Shown here: in pieces, positions 1-7,877 of the stretch
Position numbering within the stretch: position 1 is the stretch's first letter
Layout of the letters: every line of letters starts with the position of its first letter
DNA from: Candidatus Cloacimonadota bacterium
GTDB taxonomy: Bacteria > Muiribacteriota > UBA6191
Reading direction: 5' to 3'
Assembly: GCA_002402105.1 (NCBI GenBank)
Contig: NVVD01000001.1
Location: forward strand, 148,729 to 190,480
Length of the DNA stretch: 41,752 nucleotides
Notes under the pieces: generated by a model
The model's database searches: none
What the model saw: only the letters and a program-made list of their open reading frames with translations
Told to the model about the DNA's origin: nothing
Position numbers and translations under genes: made by a program

Positions 1-537
1 AAAAATCGTAAAAGAATGGATGCTGTTGAAGGTAAAGGTGCAAAAAAGAGGTTTGACTTTCCTGTTCCGAAAAAGATTATTTCAAAAACTGAGAGTGTTA
101 ATGTTTCTGGACAAGTAAAAGATTCTCAATCAGACTCTAATCGAGGGGTAGTTCACCTTATAACAATAAGTTCGGAAGATTTATTTTATGGAAAATCGTC
201 TCAATTAAAATCAAATCTATCAAAAAAAATTAAGCACTATTACTCTAAAATGATTGAGCCCTTAAGAAATGGATATATTCAAATAGAAGCTCATACAGAT
301 ACTTCAGAGCCAGATGAAGATAAGTATCTAGGAAACCGTGATTTAACTATGAGGCAATCTATTCAATTGATAAACTTATTTTTAAAAGAGCTTAAAAGTT
401 TATCTCCTTCTAGTTTTGCTGCAATTTCTTGGGGTTCTTCTTTATCTAGAAATAAAGAATACAGAAAACAAGGTGAAGATAGAGATGCTCTAGAAGAAGA
501 TAATAGAATTATTATTAATTTGGTTAGAGGTAAATAA
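1..537 (+). CDS. MotB/OmpA-like protein, C-terminal part (5' end outside window)
   Basis: The frame is open to the window edge (there are sense codons before the first visible ATG at 16), so this is probably the C-terminal part of a longer protein. Visible: a charged linker, then an OmpA/MotB-type peptidoglycan-binding fold, with the hallmark stretch 'YIQIEAHTDTSEPDEDKYLG' followed by an 'RDLTMRQSIQLI' helix and a final 'NRIIINLV' strand. MotB-like proteins anchor the flagellar stator to peptidoglycan. The stop overlaps the ATG of the following intact motB (TAATG), so the two are probably translationally coupled. Any stator transmembrane segment would lie upstream of the window. It could be a second MotB or an OmpA-domain partner. 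Confidence 0.75.
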   Translation, partial: KNRKRMDAVEGKGAKKRFDFPVPKKIISKTESVNVSGQVKDSQSDSNRGVVHLITISSEDLFYGKSSQLKSNLSKKIKHYYSKMIEPLRNGYIQIEAHTDTSEPDEDKYLGNRDLTMRQSIQLINLFLKELKSLSPSSFAAISWGSSLSRNKEYRKQGEDRDALEEDNRIIINLVRGK

Positions 538-1766
538 TGGGCGATAAAAAATGTCCTGATTGCCCACCAATGGGGGCTCCAGATTGGATGGTAACCTATG
601 GTGACTTAATGACTTTGTTGTTATGTTTTTTTGTTTTACTATTTTCATTTTCAACAATGGAAACTAAAAAATTTGAATCGTTAAAAGAAAGCATGAGAGG
701 TGCTTTTGGCGCTATGTCTGGTACGTCAACAACAATGGGAACAGGAAGTGCTAGAAAACCTCCAAAAAAAACAGATAGTTCTTTTGACTCTGCTGTAGCT
801 AAGGTATTGGTAAAGGTAAAAAAAAAGAAACCTCCGAAAGATAAGCTAGAAATGTTATTTGCGGCAAAATTGGCAGCAACTAAAGCTTTAAAACTAATTT
901 CAGAAGAAAAAGATGAAGTAGAAAAAATTGTTAAAGACCTAGAAAAACCTCAATCTTTTGTAGAAGAGACCTCTCAAAATACTTCTAAAATTAAAGATGA
1001 TGTTAAGGATACAGAAGTACCTCGTGCTCAAGCAGAACAACAAAATTATTCGGGTGCTAGTAATCAAAAAAAATCAGAACCAGAATATGCGGCTAGAAGA
1101 ATGACACCTCCAAGATCACAGGGAGAAAATTATGACCCTAATCGTTCGGATGCATCAAAAATAGATATAAGTGCAGGTCGAGATCAAAATCTAGAAGAAA
1201 ATACAGGTCAACAAAAGTCAAAAGACAAGATGTCTGGTAAGTCGAAACCTAAAAAAGACTATCAAGATAAACAAAACTTTAGATCAGAAAATAAAGAGCA
1301 TGACTTTAAAGACCCAACGGAACTCCAAAGAACAATAACAGAACATGCAACATTATCTGGTATTGTTTTTAATACTTCTCATGATTTAAATTATGCTGTT
1401 TTTCATTTTTCAGAAAATTTGTTATTTGAAAAAAACTCGATTGAATTAAAAGAAGAATCAAAAGAAATTGTTTATAAAATATTTTTAGATAAGTACAAAA
1501 AAAATGAAAATGCTTTTTTTCAGATAGAAGCTCATACAGATTTTTATTTGCCAGAAAAATTAAATTATAAAACTACTTGGGGCTTAGCTGGTGCGAGAGC
1601 TTTGAGTGTGTTAAGTTTTTTATTAGATGAAACAGATGATTTTGATTCTTCTAGGTTTTCATTAGTTAGTTTCGGGGCATATCAGCCAAAGTATAGATAT
1701 AAAAATAAGCAAATTAAGCTAAAGGGCAATAGAAGGCTTGAAGTAAGAATGTTTAAAACACCATAA
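537..1766 (+). CDS. motB: Flagellar stator protein MotB
   Basis: This is the stator subunit that couples ion flow to flagellar rotation and binds peptidoglycan. The N-terminus has the MotB pattern 'APDWMVTYGDLMTLLLCFFV': a single membrane helix at about residues 20-42 carrying the ion-binding Asp, here Asp23. Residues ~65-260 are a long Lys/Glu/Ser/Gln-rich linker with no recognisable fold. The C-terminus (~275-409) is OmpA-like, with 'IEAHTDF', an 'LAGARALSVLSFLL' helix and the closing 'GNRRLEVRMF'. At 409 residues it is longer than typical MotB (about 250-310), because of the linker. The start overlaps the stop of the upstream MotB-like gene. No motA is visible; it may lie upstream of the window. 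Confidence 0.9.
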   Translation: MGDKKCPDCPPMGAPDWMVTYGDLMTLLLCFFVLLFSFSTMETKKFESLKESMRGAFGAMSGTSTTMGTGSARKPPKKTDSSFDSAVAKVLVKVKKKKPPKDKLEMLFAAKLAATKALKLISEEKDEVEKIVKDLEKPQSFVEETSQNTSKIKDDVKDTEVPRAQAEQQNYSGASNQKKSEPEYAARRMTPPRSQGENYDPNRSDASKIDISAGRDQNLEENTGQQKSKDKMSGKSKPKKDYQDKQNFRSENKEHDFKDPTELQRTITEHATLSGIVFNTSHDLNYAVFHFSENLLFEKNSIELKEESKEIVYKIFLDKYKKNENAFFQIEAHTDFYLPEKLNYKTTWGLAGARALSVLSFLLDETDDFDSSRFSLVSFGAYQPKYRYKNKQIKLKGNRRLEVRMFKTP

Positions 1767-1783
1767 AATTATAGAGGTATAAA

Positions 1784-2371
1784 GTGGCAGAGGAAGAAAA
1801 AGAAAAAGAAGCTCCTGTAGAAAAGAAAAAATTTGATATTGGTGCGCTAAAAGAAAAATTAAAAGATATCGACTGGAAAGATAAAAAAGTGTTAGGTGGA
1901 GTAGGAGCAATTTTATTAATTGTTATTATTTTAGTTTTTTTAATGTTTTCTGGTGGAGATGTAAAAAAAGGAACTGAAGTAGAAGACGTAAAAATCGACT
2001 TCTCTGCTTTAGAACGTGCGAAATCTTATGTAGAGTTAGTATCATCAGCTGGTGCAAAACCTGCTCCTTTTATGTCTACAATTCGTTCTGATGATAGGGC
2101 TTTACAGTTTTCAATGTATCTTGGTATTAATCAAGAAGATGCACCAGAAGAGTTTAAAATGGCAATGACTCCTTTGACTTCTGTGGTGCTAAGGTTTTTA
2201 TCAACAAAGTCTCAGGGAGAAATTTTAACTATTATTCAAGACCCAGATGAAGAGGGTAAGAGTGAGTTAATTTCAAGGTTAAATAAAGTTTTAAGAAGAC
2301 GGGGTTTAACTGGTGATAAGGTGATGGTTGTTGAAGTACAGTTTACAAAGTACTTTTTTCCAAATATTTAA
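1784..2371 (+). CDS. fliL: FliL-family flagellar basal-body protein (copy 1)
   Basis: FliL is a single-pass inner-membrane protein that sits round the stator and supports torque. The start is GTG at 1784, set by AGAGGT five bases upstream. The protein has a charged cytoplasmic N-terminus, one membrane helix at about residues 40-56 (VGAILLIVIILVFLMF), and a periplasmic domain ending in the FliL-type pattern 'LISRLNKVL...VMVVEVQFTKYFF'. The middle of the domain is divergent from typical FliL. A second fliL-like gene starts at 3166, so the window carries two; this one directly follows motB, which suggests a stator role. Family assignment rests on topology, the C-terminal strand pattern and context. 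Confidence 0.75.
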   Translation: MAEEEKEKEAPVEKKKFDIGALKEKLKDIDWKDKKVLGGVGAILLIVIILVFLMFSGGDVKKGTEVEDVKIDFSALERAKSYVELVSSAGAKPAPFMSTIRSDDRALQFSMYLGINQEDAPEEFKMAMTPLTSVVLRFLSTKSQGEILTIIQDPDEEGKSELISRLNKVLRRRGLTGDKVMVVEVQFTKYFFPNI

Positions 2372-2375
2372 GAGG

Positions 2376-2432
2376 GTGTGAAGAGCTTATTTCAATTGCA
2401 AATTAATTTGAAAGTGAAAATATTCTTCACAC
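2376..2432. repeat. Inverted repeat after fliL copy 1
   Basis: Arms GTGTGAAGA (2376-2384) and TCTTCACAC (2424-2432) are perfect complements around a 39-nt spacer, which itself contains the 12-bp palindrome CAAATTAATTTG at 2399-2410. It lies between the convergent fliL and mog genes, so it may act as a bidirectional transcript end. There is no clear T-run, so terminator function is only inferred. Confidence 0.4.
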
Positions 2433-2476
2433 ATCACTTGAATACAGGAAATTAAAAAATTTATTTGTGCTGAGTA

Positions 2477-3013
2477 TTACTTCTTTTTTGGTCTAAATAC
2501 TTTAATATAGTTTTCGTTCGCTTCAATATAAGGGCCCTCAATAAGGTCAATACAATACGGAATAGCAGGAAAAACAGCCTCTAAACACTCTCGTATTGAC
2601 TTTGGTTTACCAGGTAAATTTAATATGAGAGCCTTGTTACGTATACCTGCGGTTTGTCTTGAAAGTATGGCTGTTGGTACGTATTGCAAAGAAGTTTGCC
2701 GCATTAACTCTCCAAATCCTGGCATCATTTTTTGACAAACTTTTTCTGTTACTTCTGGGGTAATATCTCTAAGTGCGGGGCCTGTTCCACCAGTTGTAAT
2801 GACTAAGCAGCAACTTAAATTATCTACAAGTTCGATCATAGCACTTTCAATTTGATCTTCTTCGTCTGGAATCACTTTGATAATATGATCAAAGTCAGAC
2901 TGAATATATTCATTGAGTACTTCTAAAATAGCTGGGCCACTTAAGTCTTCGTAGATTCCTTTTGATGCTCTGTCAGATGCTGTGATGATCCCGATTGTAA
3001 TTTTATTTTTCAT
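2477..3013 (-). CDS. mog: Molybdopterin adenylyltransferase Mog
   Basis: Mog adenylates molybdopterin in the step before molybdate insertion in molybdenum-cofactor synthesis (cytoplasmic). The 178-residue protein matches the E. coli Mog pattern closely as I recall it: 'GIITASDRAS' at the N-terminus, the MPT-binding 'VITTGGTGPALRDITPE', 'MPGFGELMRQ', 'VPTAILSRQTAGIRNKALI', 'LNLPGKPKSI' and 'PYCIDLIEGPY'. It is full length for the family. AGGAG lies eight bases before the ATG. It is a lone reverse-strand gene inside the flagellar cluster, lying between two fliL-like genes. The window also encodes a molybdenum hydroxylase (xdhABC, from 23.7 kb) that would use the product. No moa or moe gene is visible. 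Confidence 0.93.
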   Translation of the reverse strand: MKNKITIGIITASDRASKGIYEDLSGPAILEVLNEYIQSDFDHIIKVIPDEEDQIESAMIELVDNLSCCLVITTGGTGPALRDITPEVTEKVCQKMMPGFGELMRQTSLQYVPTAILSRQTAGIRNKALILNLPGKPKSIRECLEAVFPAIPYCIDLIEGPYIEANENYIKVFRPKKK

Positions 3014-3165
3014 ATAAGCTCCTATTTTAAATTTTATTTTTCGTATTTTACCCTGAAATTATCTGAATTAAAAGTAATACAAAAATGATTCATTTCATCT
3101 AAATTTTGTAAGGCTATTTACTGTGAGAGAAAATCAGACGATAGCAAAATAGATAGGAGAGAAAG

Positions 3166-3723
3166 ATGGCTGATGAAGTCGCAGAAGTTGAAGAGGAATC
3201 AAAATCTTCAGGTTCGTCAAAAATAATAATTGTATTAGTATTAGTCGTTGTAGGATTGGTTTTACTAATTGTAAGTATGCTAACGGCAAAAGCTGTTGCA
3301 AATAATATTGTAAATAGAAAAAATCAAACAAAAGAAGTTCAATTTGAAGAAGAGAAAAAAACTGTAAAAATGGTTTTGATAGGCTCAGATGCTAAAGATA
3401 AGAGTTTTATGGTCTACATTAAAAAAGGCGATGATCAAAGCTCTTATTCAGCACAAATTCGATTAAATGTTGGAATTTCAAATTCGGCTCTTGAGCCAAC
3501 GATTTCAACTGTAGACTTTTCTGCTCCATTGATAGATCGTATTTTGGCTTATTTTTCAGAAAAAACTAGATCTGATATTATTTATTCTTTTCAAAGAAAA
3601 CTACTTGGAGAAGAACTGAAAGAAATTATAAATGCAATTCTTGAAAGAGATATGGATATTAAAGAAGAACAAGGAAGAGTAACAGAGGTTCATGTAACCA
3701 AGCTGTTATTTATGAGTTTATAG
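3166..3723 (+). CDS. fliL: FliL-family flagellar basal-body protein (copy 2)
   Basis: This is a second FliL. It has an acidic N-terminus, a membrane helix at about residues 20-42 (IIIVLVLVVVGLVLLIVSML), and a periplasmic FliL domain with the typical strand pattern 'SSYSAQIRLNVGIS', a helix near 'LIDRILAYFSEKT', and the closing 'GRVTEVHVTKLLFMSL'. It looks closer to canonical FliL than copy 1. A good Shine-Dalgarno (AGGAGA) precedes the ATG. fliM follows nine bases after its stop, the common fliL-fliM order. The 152-nt gap between it and the divergent mog gene must carry promoters for both directions, so this copy probably heads a separate transcript from motB and copy 1. Confidence 0.85.
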   Translation: MADEVAEVEEESKSSGSSKIIIVLVLVVVGLVLLIVSMLTAKAVANNIVNRKNQTKEVQFEEEKKTVKMVLIGSDAKDKSFMVYIKKGDDQSSYSAQIRLNVGISNSALEPTISTVDFSAPLIDRILAYFSEKTRSDIIYSFQRKLLGEELKEIINAILERDMDIKEEQGRVTEVHVTKLLFMSL

Positions 3724-3732
3724 GAGAATTAT

Positions 3733-4743
3733 ATGGCTGATGATTTATTATCACAAACAGACATAGACTCATTGCTTCAATCTTTAAATGTAGATTCAGA
3801 TGACGATGATTTAGGTGGAGACTCTGGCGGGGGTGGCAATAAGTACAAAATAAAAATGTACGACTTTAAAAGGCAGACTCGTTTTGCTAAAGATCAATTA
3901 AGAACCCTCCAACATATTCATGAAAATTTTACTCGTGCCATTACGACTTTTTTCTCTACGTCATTAAGATATATTGTAAATATGAGAATTGCTTCGCAAG
4001 ATCAAATTACCTATGAAGAGTATATCCGTTCTGTAGATAATCCCTCTTTATTATGTATTTTTAATTTAGGGACCTTAGAAGGTAAAGCAATTTTTGAAAT
4101 GAATTTAGAGTTATCTTTTGCGATTTTAGATAGACTTCTTGGTGGGCAAGGTGACAGTAAACAAGAAAAAAGAAAACTATCTGATATTGAAGAAGCAGTT
4201 TTAAATAAAATTATGCTTAGGATTCTCCAAGAATTAAATGAAGCATGGTCACATGTTGTTCCATTAGAGCCACAGTTTTCACAATTTGAGTCAAATCCTA
4301 GTTTTACTCAGATTGTCCCTCCAAATGATATGGTACTTTTGATTACTTTTGAATTGAGTATTAATAATGTAGAAGGAATCATGAACCTTTGTATTCCTTA
4401 TTTTGCATTAGAGCCTATTGCTAGTAAGTTATCTGCATCTCAATTTTATATGGTTCAACGCTCAGAAGCGGTTGAAGATCACGAAGAGCTAATTGATGGA
4501 ATGGTTCGTAGAATGGATGAAGATGTAAAGATTCTTCTAGGAAAGTCAGAATTAACTTATAATGAGCTATTGAATATACAAGTTGGAGATGTTGTTAAGT
4601 TAGATAGTAAACCCAACGATGAATTAAGAATACTGGTTGGTGATAAAGTAAAATTTAAAGGTTTACCAGGTACATCAGGCAAAAACATGGCTGTAACAAT
4701 TACGCATGTATTAAGTAGAGAGGATGAGATCAATGAGCGATGA
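3733..4743 (+). CDS. fliM: Flagellar motor switch protein FliM
   Basis: This C-ring switch protein binds phosphorylated CheY and passes the signal to FliG. The N-terminal CheY-binding peptide 'LLSQTDIDSLL' (residues 5-15) is followed by an Asp/Gly-rich linker, then the FliM core beginning 'YDFKRQTRFAKDQLRTLQHI', the 'LLGGQGD' region, and a C-terminal SpoA domain (~260-330) with 'NIQVGDVVKLDSKPNDELRI'. The length of 336 matches the family. It is preceded by fliL copy 2, and its 3' end overlaps the start of the FliN/FliY-type gene by 11 bases, which is typical of coupled switch-protein synthesis. Confidence 0.96.
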   Translation: MADDLLSQTDIDSLLQSLNVDSDDDDLGGDSGGGGNKYKIKMYDFKRQTRFAKDQLRTLQHIHENFTRAITTFFSTSLRYIVNMRIASQDQITYEEYIRSVDNPSLLCIFNLGTLEGKAIFEMNLELSFAILDRLLGGQGDSKQEKRKLSDIEEAVLNKIMLRILQELNEAWSHVVPLEPQFSQFESNPSFTQIVPPNDMVLLITFELSINNVEGIMNLCIPYFALEPIASKLSASQFYMVQRSEAVEDHEELIDGMVRRMDEDVKILLGKSELTYNELLNIQVGDVVKLDSKPNDELRILVGDKVKFKGLPGTSGKNMAVTITHVLSREDEINER

Positions 4744-6088
4744 AAATATGCTTTCACAAGATGAAATTGATGCCTTATTACAGGGCGATTTCGGGCTCGA
4801 TGATATGGATGATGAGTCTGGTGGCGGTGGAGATGATAACTCAGGATACTTCACAGCAGAACAAATGCGGGTTTTATTAGAATTATCAGATTCAACGATA
4901 AAAAAAGAAATCCCGATTTTAAATCAATATGTAAATGAAGATGTAGCTCTTACAAACGGAAAAATAGATTGTCTCTCCTCGGTTGAAGTTGCTCAGGGAA
5001 TTGGTTCTACAGAACACTTATTCATAGCAACAGACTTTTCAGATGGTAAATCAGGAATTGTGATACCAAGTTCAACAGGAGCCATGATTGCTTCTATTAT
5101 GATGAGTGGTGATTGGGATGAAGATCCATCTTTTGAATTTGATGATGTTTCAATTTCAGCTATTACAGACTGTTTTAATGGTTTACTTGGAAAAGTTGTA
5201 CCGGCTTTAACTCAAATTATTGGAAAAAATGTAGTAAATACTCCACCTGCTGCTTGTTTAATATCTGAGAATGATACTCCTTCTGAAGCTGCTATGTTGA
5301 AAGAGGATGATTTAGTAGTAGTTAGTTATGACTTTACAATCGGTGAAAATACAACCAGTTTCAAATATATTTTTTCAAAAAAATTAGCAAAAGTATTTTT
5401 AAAGGCTAAAGATCCAAGTACTACTTTTGCCGATGATGGAGTGGCAAGTGCAGCTACTCCTGTAGAGCAAAGCCAAGCAATTTCAGATGGGGCTCAAGGA
5501 AATCCTGTTGTTAATAATCCAGCTGGGGTTGCTCAAATGCCAGGAATGGGACAAATGCCTGGTATGGGACAAGCAGGTGGAGACCCTCAAATGGCTCAGA
5601 TGATGCAGCAGCAGCAAATGATGATGCAACAAATGATGCAACAACAGCAACAGCCAGGTATGGGACAAATGCCTCCAAATATGGGTGGCCAAATGCCTCA
5701 ACAGCCTCAAATGGGCCAAATGCCAGTAGGTGGAGTACCACAACAACAAAGTTCAAATATGGCTTATAGTCCATGGCAATTTGCACCAATTTCTCCATAC
5801 GGAATGGGTACTGGGCAAATGGGAAATATGGAACTATTGAAGGATGTTTGTTTACAGGTTACTGTAGAATTAGGTAGAGCTAGAATGCCAATAGGTGGAA
5901 TTTTAGAGCTAGTTAATGGGTCTATTGTTGAATTAAATAAACAAGCAGGTGAAGCAGTAGAGCTATATGTTCAAGGTAAATTGATAGCTCGTGGAGAGGT
6001 TGTAATTATTGATGAAAACTTTGGGATTAGAATCACATCTATTGTAAATCCAATGGATCGTTTAAATGCAGCAGCTGGAAAAGCATAA
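4733..6088 (+). CDS. fliN: FliY-type flagellar motor switch protein (CheC-like + FliN domains)
   Basis: This is a C-ring switch protein. I chose ATG 4733 over the upstream in-frame ATG 4724 because an AGGA motif lies at a proper distance before 4733. Order of parts: a CheY-binding-type peptide 'MLSQDEIDALLQ' (6-17); a CheC/FliY-like phosphatase-fold region (~40-220); a Met/Gln/Gly/Pro-rich linker (~245-370); and a C-terminal FliN SpoA domain (~372-445) with 'LQVTVELGRARMPIGGILEL'. At 451 residues it is far longer than classical FliN (~100-140) and resembles FliY. The CheC signature E-x2-N-x21-P is partly kept as Asp146-x2-Asn149 with Pro171, so phosphatase activity on CheY-P is possible but unproven. 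The gene is also called fliY in other genomes. Confidence 0.9.
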   Translation: MSDENMLSQDEIDALLQGDFGLDDMDDESGGGGDDNSGYFTAEQMRVLLELSDSTIKKEIPILNQYVNEDVALTNGKIDCLSSVEVAQGIGSTEHLFIATDFSDGKSGIVIPSSTGAMIASIMMSGDWDEDPSFEFDDVSISAITDCFNGLLGKVVPALTQIIGKNVVNTPPAACLISENDTPSEAAMLKEDDLVVVSYDFTIGENTTSFKYIFSKKLAKVFLKAKDPSTTFADDGVASAATPVEQSQAISDGAQGNPVVNNPAGVAQMPGMGQMPGMGQAGGDPQMAQMMQQQQMMMQQMMQQQQQPGMGQMPPNMGGQMPQQPQMGQMPVGGVPQQQSSNMAYSPWQFAPISPYGMGTGQMGNMELLKDVCLQVTVELGRARMPIGGILELVNGSIVELNKQAGEAVELYVQGKLIARGEVVIIDENFGIRITSIVNPMDRLNAAAGKA

Positions 6089-6102
6089 AGTTTAAAAGAA
6101 TC

Positions 6103-6137
6103 AAAAAGGTTTTTAACGAAAGTTAGAAACCTTTTTT
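6103..6137 (+). terminator. Intrinsic terminator after the FliN/FliY gene
   Basis: Stem AAAAAGGTTT (6103-6112) pairs with AAACCTTTTT (6127-6136), with an inner AAC-GAAA-GTT tetraloop hairpin, and the stem runs into a T-run. It sits 15 bases after the switch-gene stop and before fliO, so it splits the flagellar cluster into at least two transcripts. Confidence 0.85.
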
Positions 6138-6226
6138 GCATTATATTCATAAAAAGAATAGTATGTTTTTTATACTCAAATACAAGTAGTTCTCCTGTTT
6201 TGGGTATATAATGAAAGTAAAAAACC

Positions 6227-6544
6227 ATGGAAGTCATAACAAGCCCTGATACATATTATAGAATCGTCTTTGGATTAGTCGTAGTTATTTCGTTATTCTT
6301 ATTTTTGAGTAAATATCTAAAAAAATACCCTAATTTTATTCCAACAGGAAGCGGAGAACTATTTAATGTAGTAAAAAAACAAAATTTTGATAGCAAAACT
6401 TGTTTTTACTTAGTAGATACTTGTGGGAAATACTATTTATTTATTCAATTTGATGGAAAATTAGATAAATTAGATGTATTTGAAAAAAAAGACCTTACAG
6501 ATTTAGATGAATTAAATTTGTCTAATTTGAAAAAAGACTCCTAA
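6227..6544 (+). CDS. fliO: FliO-like flagellar export protein
   Basis: This 105-residue protein has one membrane helix near the N-terminus (about 12-29, IVFGLVVVISLFLFLSKYL) and a small soluble domain with alternating strands ('TCFYLVDTCGKYYLFIQFDG'). FliO assists assembly of the FliP core of the flagellar type III export gate. The assignment rests on size, topology and position straight after the fliM-fliN pair, where fliO normally lies; sequence identity in this family is low. No convincing Shine-Dalgarno precedes the ATG. fliP, fliQ and fliR do not follow; flgB does. Confidence 0.6.
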   Translation: MEVITSPDTYYRIVFGLVVVISLFLFLSKYLKKYPNFIPTGSGELFNVVKKQNFDSKTCFYLVDTCGKYYLFIQFDGKLDKLDVFEKKDLTDLDELNLSNLKKDS

Positions 6545-6611
6545 TATCTAATACTTTCCAACAAAAACAAACAAAGAAGAACAAAAAAGTGCAAAAAAGA
6601 GCATTTTATGT

Positions 6612-6639
6612 TAATGTTTTAATGTAGGTTGGTCGATAA
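6612..6639 (+). promoter_or_regulatory. Possible sigma-28 (FliA)-type promoter before flgB
   Basis: TAATGTTT (6612-6619), 12 bases, then GTCGATAA (6632-6639). Each element is one base off the enteric FliA consensus (TAAAGTTT-N11-GCCGATAA), but the spacer is one base long. Transcription would start about 10-15 bases before the flgB ATG, close to the AGGAG at 6647-6651. The biological fit is plausible but flgB is an early gene in enterics, so I treat this as tentative. Confidence 0.35.
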
Positions 6640-6657
6640 GATTACCAGGAGATAAAA

Positions 6658-7071
6658 ATGATAAAATCAATGACATCAAATCAATATTTGTCCATGTTGA
6701 CAAGATCAGCAGATCATGCTGCATTTCGTCACAATCTTTTGGTAAATAACTTATCTAATGTAAATACCCCTGGGTATAAACGTAGAGATACAGCAAATTT
6801 TGAAAAAGAATTACGTGAAGCATTAAATAAGACTGGCTTTCATGCAAAGCGTGCTAATCCCAAGCATATTGCATTTGGTCGACAAGACTTTGAAAATTTA
6901 ACTCCTAGGCTCATCGTTCAAGAGCAAACTAGTTATCGTAATGATAAATCAAGTGTAGATGTTGATATTGAAATGGCTGAAATGGCCAAAAATGGTTTAA
7001 AATATCAAATGTATACTCAAAAGATTAATGGTTACTTTAAAGGGTTTAAAGAGATTCTACAAGCAGAATAG
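6658..7071 (+). CDS. flgB: Flagellar basal-body rod protein FlgB
   Basis: FlgB forms the proximal rod of the flagellum. It shows the family N-terminal helix with 'AFRHNLLVNNLSNVNTPGYK' (rod/hook-type signature, residues ~23-42), then 'RRDTANFEKELREAL', and the C-terminal helix 'VDVDIEMAEMAKNGLKYQM'. The 137-residue length matches the family. AGGAGA precedes the ATG. flgC follows 10 bases later and fliE after that, the conserved flgB-flgC-fliE-fliF order. It is exported by the flagellar type III system, not by a signal peptide. Confidence 0.96.
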   Translation: MIKSMTSNQYLSMLTRSADHAAFRHNLLVNNLSNVNTPGYKRRDTANFEKELREALNKTGFHAKRANPKHIAFGRQDFENLTPRLIVQEQTSYRNDKSSVDVDIEMAEMAKNGLKYQMYTQKINGYFKGFKEILQAE

Positions 7072-7081
7072 AGGTTAAATT

Positions 7082-7525
7082 ATGACAGTTTTTAGAGCAT
7101 TTGACATAGCAGCATCGGGGTTAACAGCAGAGCGACTTAGAATGGATATCATATCCAATAATATTGCCAATGTAAATACCACCAAAACGAACGATGGAAA
7201 TCCTTATAGGAGACAGCTACCAGTTTTTGAAGCAGTTTTCAACAAGGAAATGGATAATATTGAAAAAGCGAATAAAGGGGAATCATTTAATGGTTCTGGA
7301 GTTAGAGTTTCACAAATATTAGAAGATAGCACAAAATTTAAAACTATCTATGATCCGAGTCATCCACATGCAAATGACAAAGGTTATGTAGATATGCCAA
7401 ATGTGAACATTGTAAAAGAGATGGTTGATATGATTACCGCCTCAAGAGCATATGAAGCTAACGTAACCGCACTTTCAACATCCAAGCAGATTTTTAACTC
7501 TGCACTTTCTATTGGTCAGGGGTAG
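7082..7525 (+). CDS. flgC: Flagellar basal-body rod protein FlgC
   Basis: FlgC is a rod subunit that stacks on FlgB. N-terminal rod signature 'FDIAASGLTAERLRMDIISN' with 'NIANVNTTKT', a middle segment 'GVRVSQILEDSTKFKTIYDP' and 'SHPHANDKGYVDMPNVNIVK', and the C-terminal helix 'EMVDMITASRAYEANVTAL' are all textbook FlgC. The length (147) is normal. It sits in the same unit as flgB and fliE. Confidence 0.97.
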   Translation: MTVFRAFDIAASGLTAERLRMDIISNNIANVNTTKTNDGNPYRRQLPVFEAVFNKEMDNIEKANKGESFNGSGVRVSQILEDSTKFKTIYDPSHPHANDKGYVDMPNVNIVKEMVDMITASRAYEANVTALSTSKQIFNSALSIGQG

Positions 7526-7540
7526 AAGGAGTAGCTACTA

Positions 7541-7855
7541 GTGAGCCTTGACTTTTTGAAAATAAATGAAAAAATGGTGTCTTCTTTTGAAGATACAATA
7601 AATATTAAACCAAAAAATGCTGTAGATAAAGCAGTTGGAAACTTTGCTGATTACATGGAGCAAGCAGTAGAAGATACCAATGATCTATCAATTCAGTCTA
7701 AAGATGTTACCAAAAAGTTTTTGATGGGTGAAATTGAAAATGTTCATGATGTGATGATTGCATCTGAGCGTGCAGGACTCGCCATGAAAACTATGATGTC
7801 ACTTCGTAAGAAGATCATGGAAGCCTATAGAGATATTTCATCTACAAGATTATAA
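7541..7855 (+). CDS. fliE: Flagellar hook-basal body protein FliE
   Basis: FliE joins the MS ring to the rod. The start is GTG at 7541, placed by AGAAGGAG nine bases upstream. The 104-residue protein has the C-terminal FliE pattern 'GEIENVHDVMIASERAGLAM' followed by 'RKKIMEAYRDISSTRL', in which the coiled C-terminal helix is the conserved portion. The N-terminal half is poorly conserved, as usual for FliE. It lies between flgC and fliF. Confidence 0.93.
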   Translation: MSLDFLKINEKMVSSFEDTINIKPKNAVDKAVGNFADYMEQAVEDTNDLSIQSKDVTKKFLMGEIENVHDVMIASERAGLAMKTMMSLRKKIMEAYRDISSTRL

Positions 7856-7877
7856 TTTAGCTTTAGGATAATTTTTA

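Noticed and set aside
5483..5798. Reverse-strand frames over the Met/Gln linker of the FliN/FliY gene (His/Leu-rich)
   Set aside because: They come from complementing CAA/ATG repeats and lack start signals.
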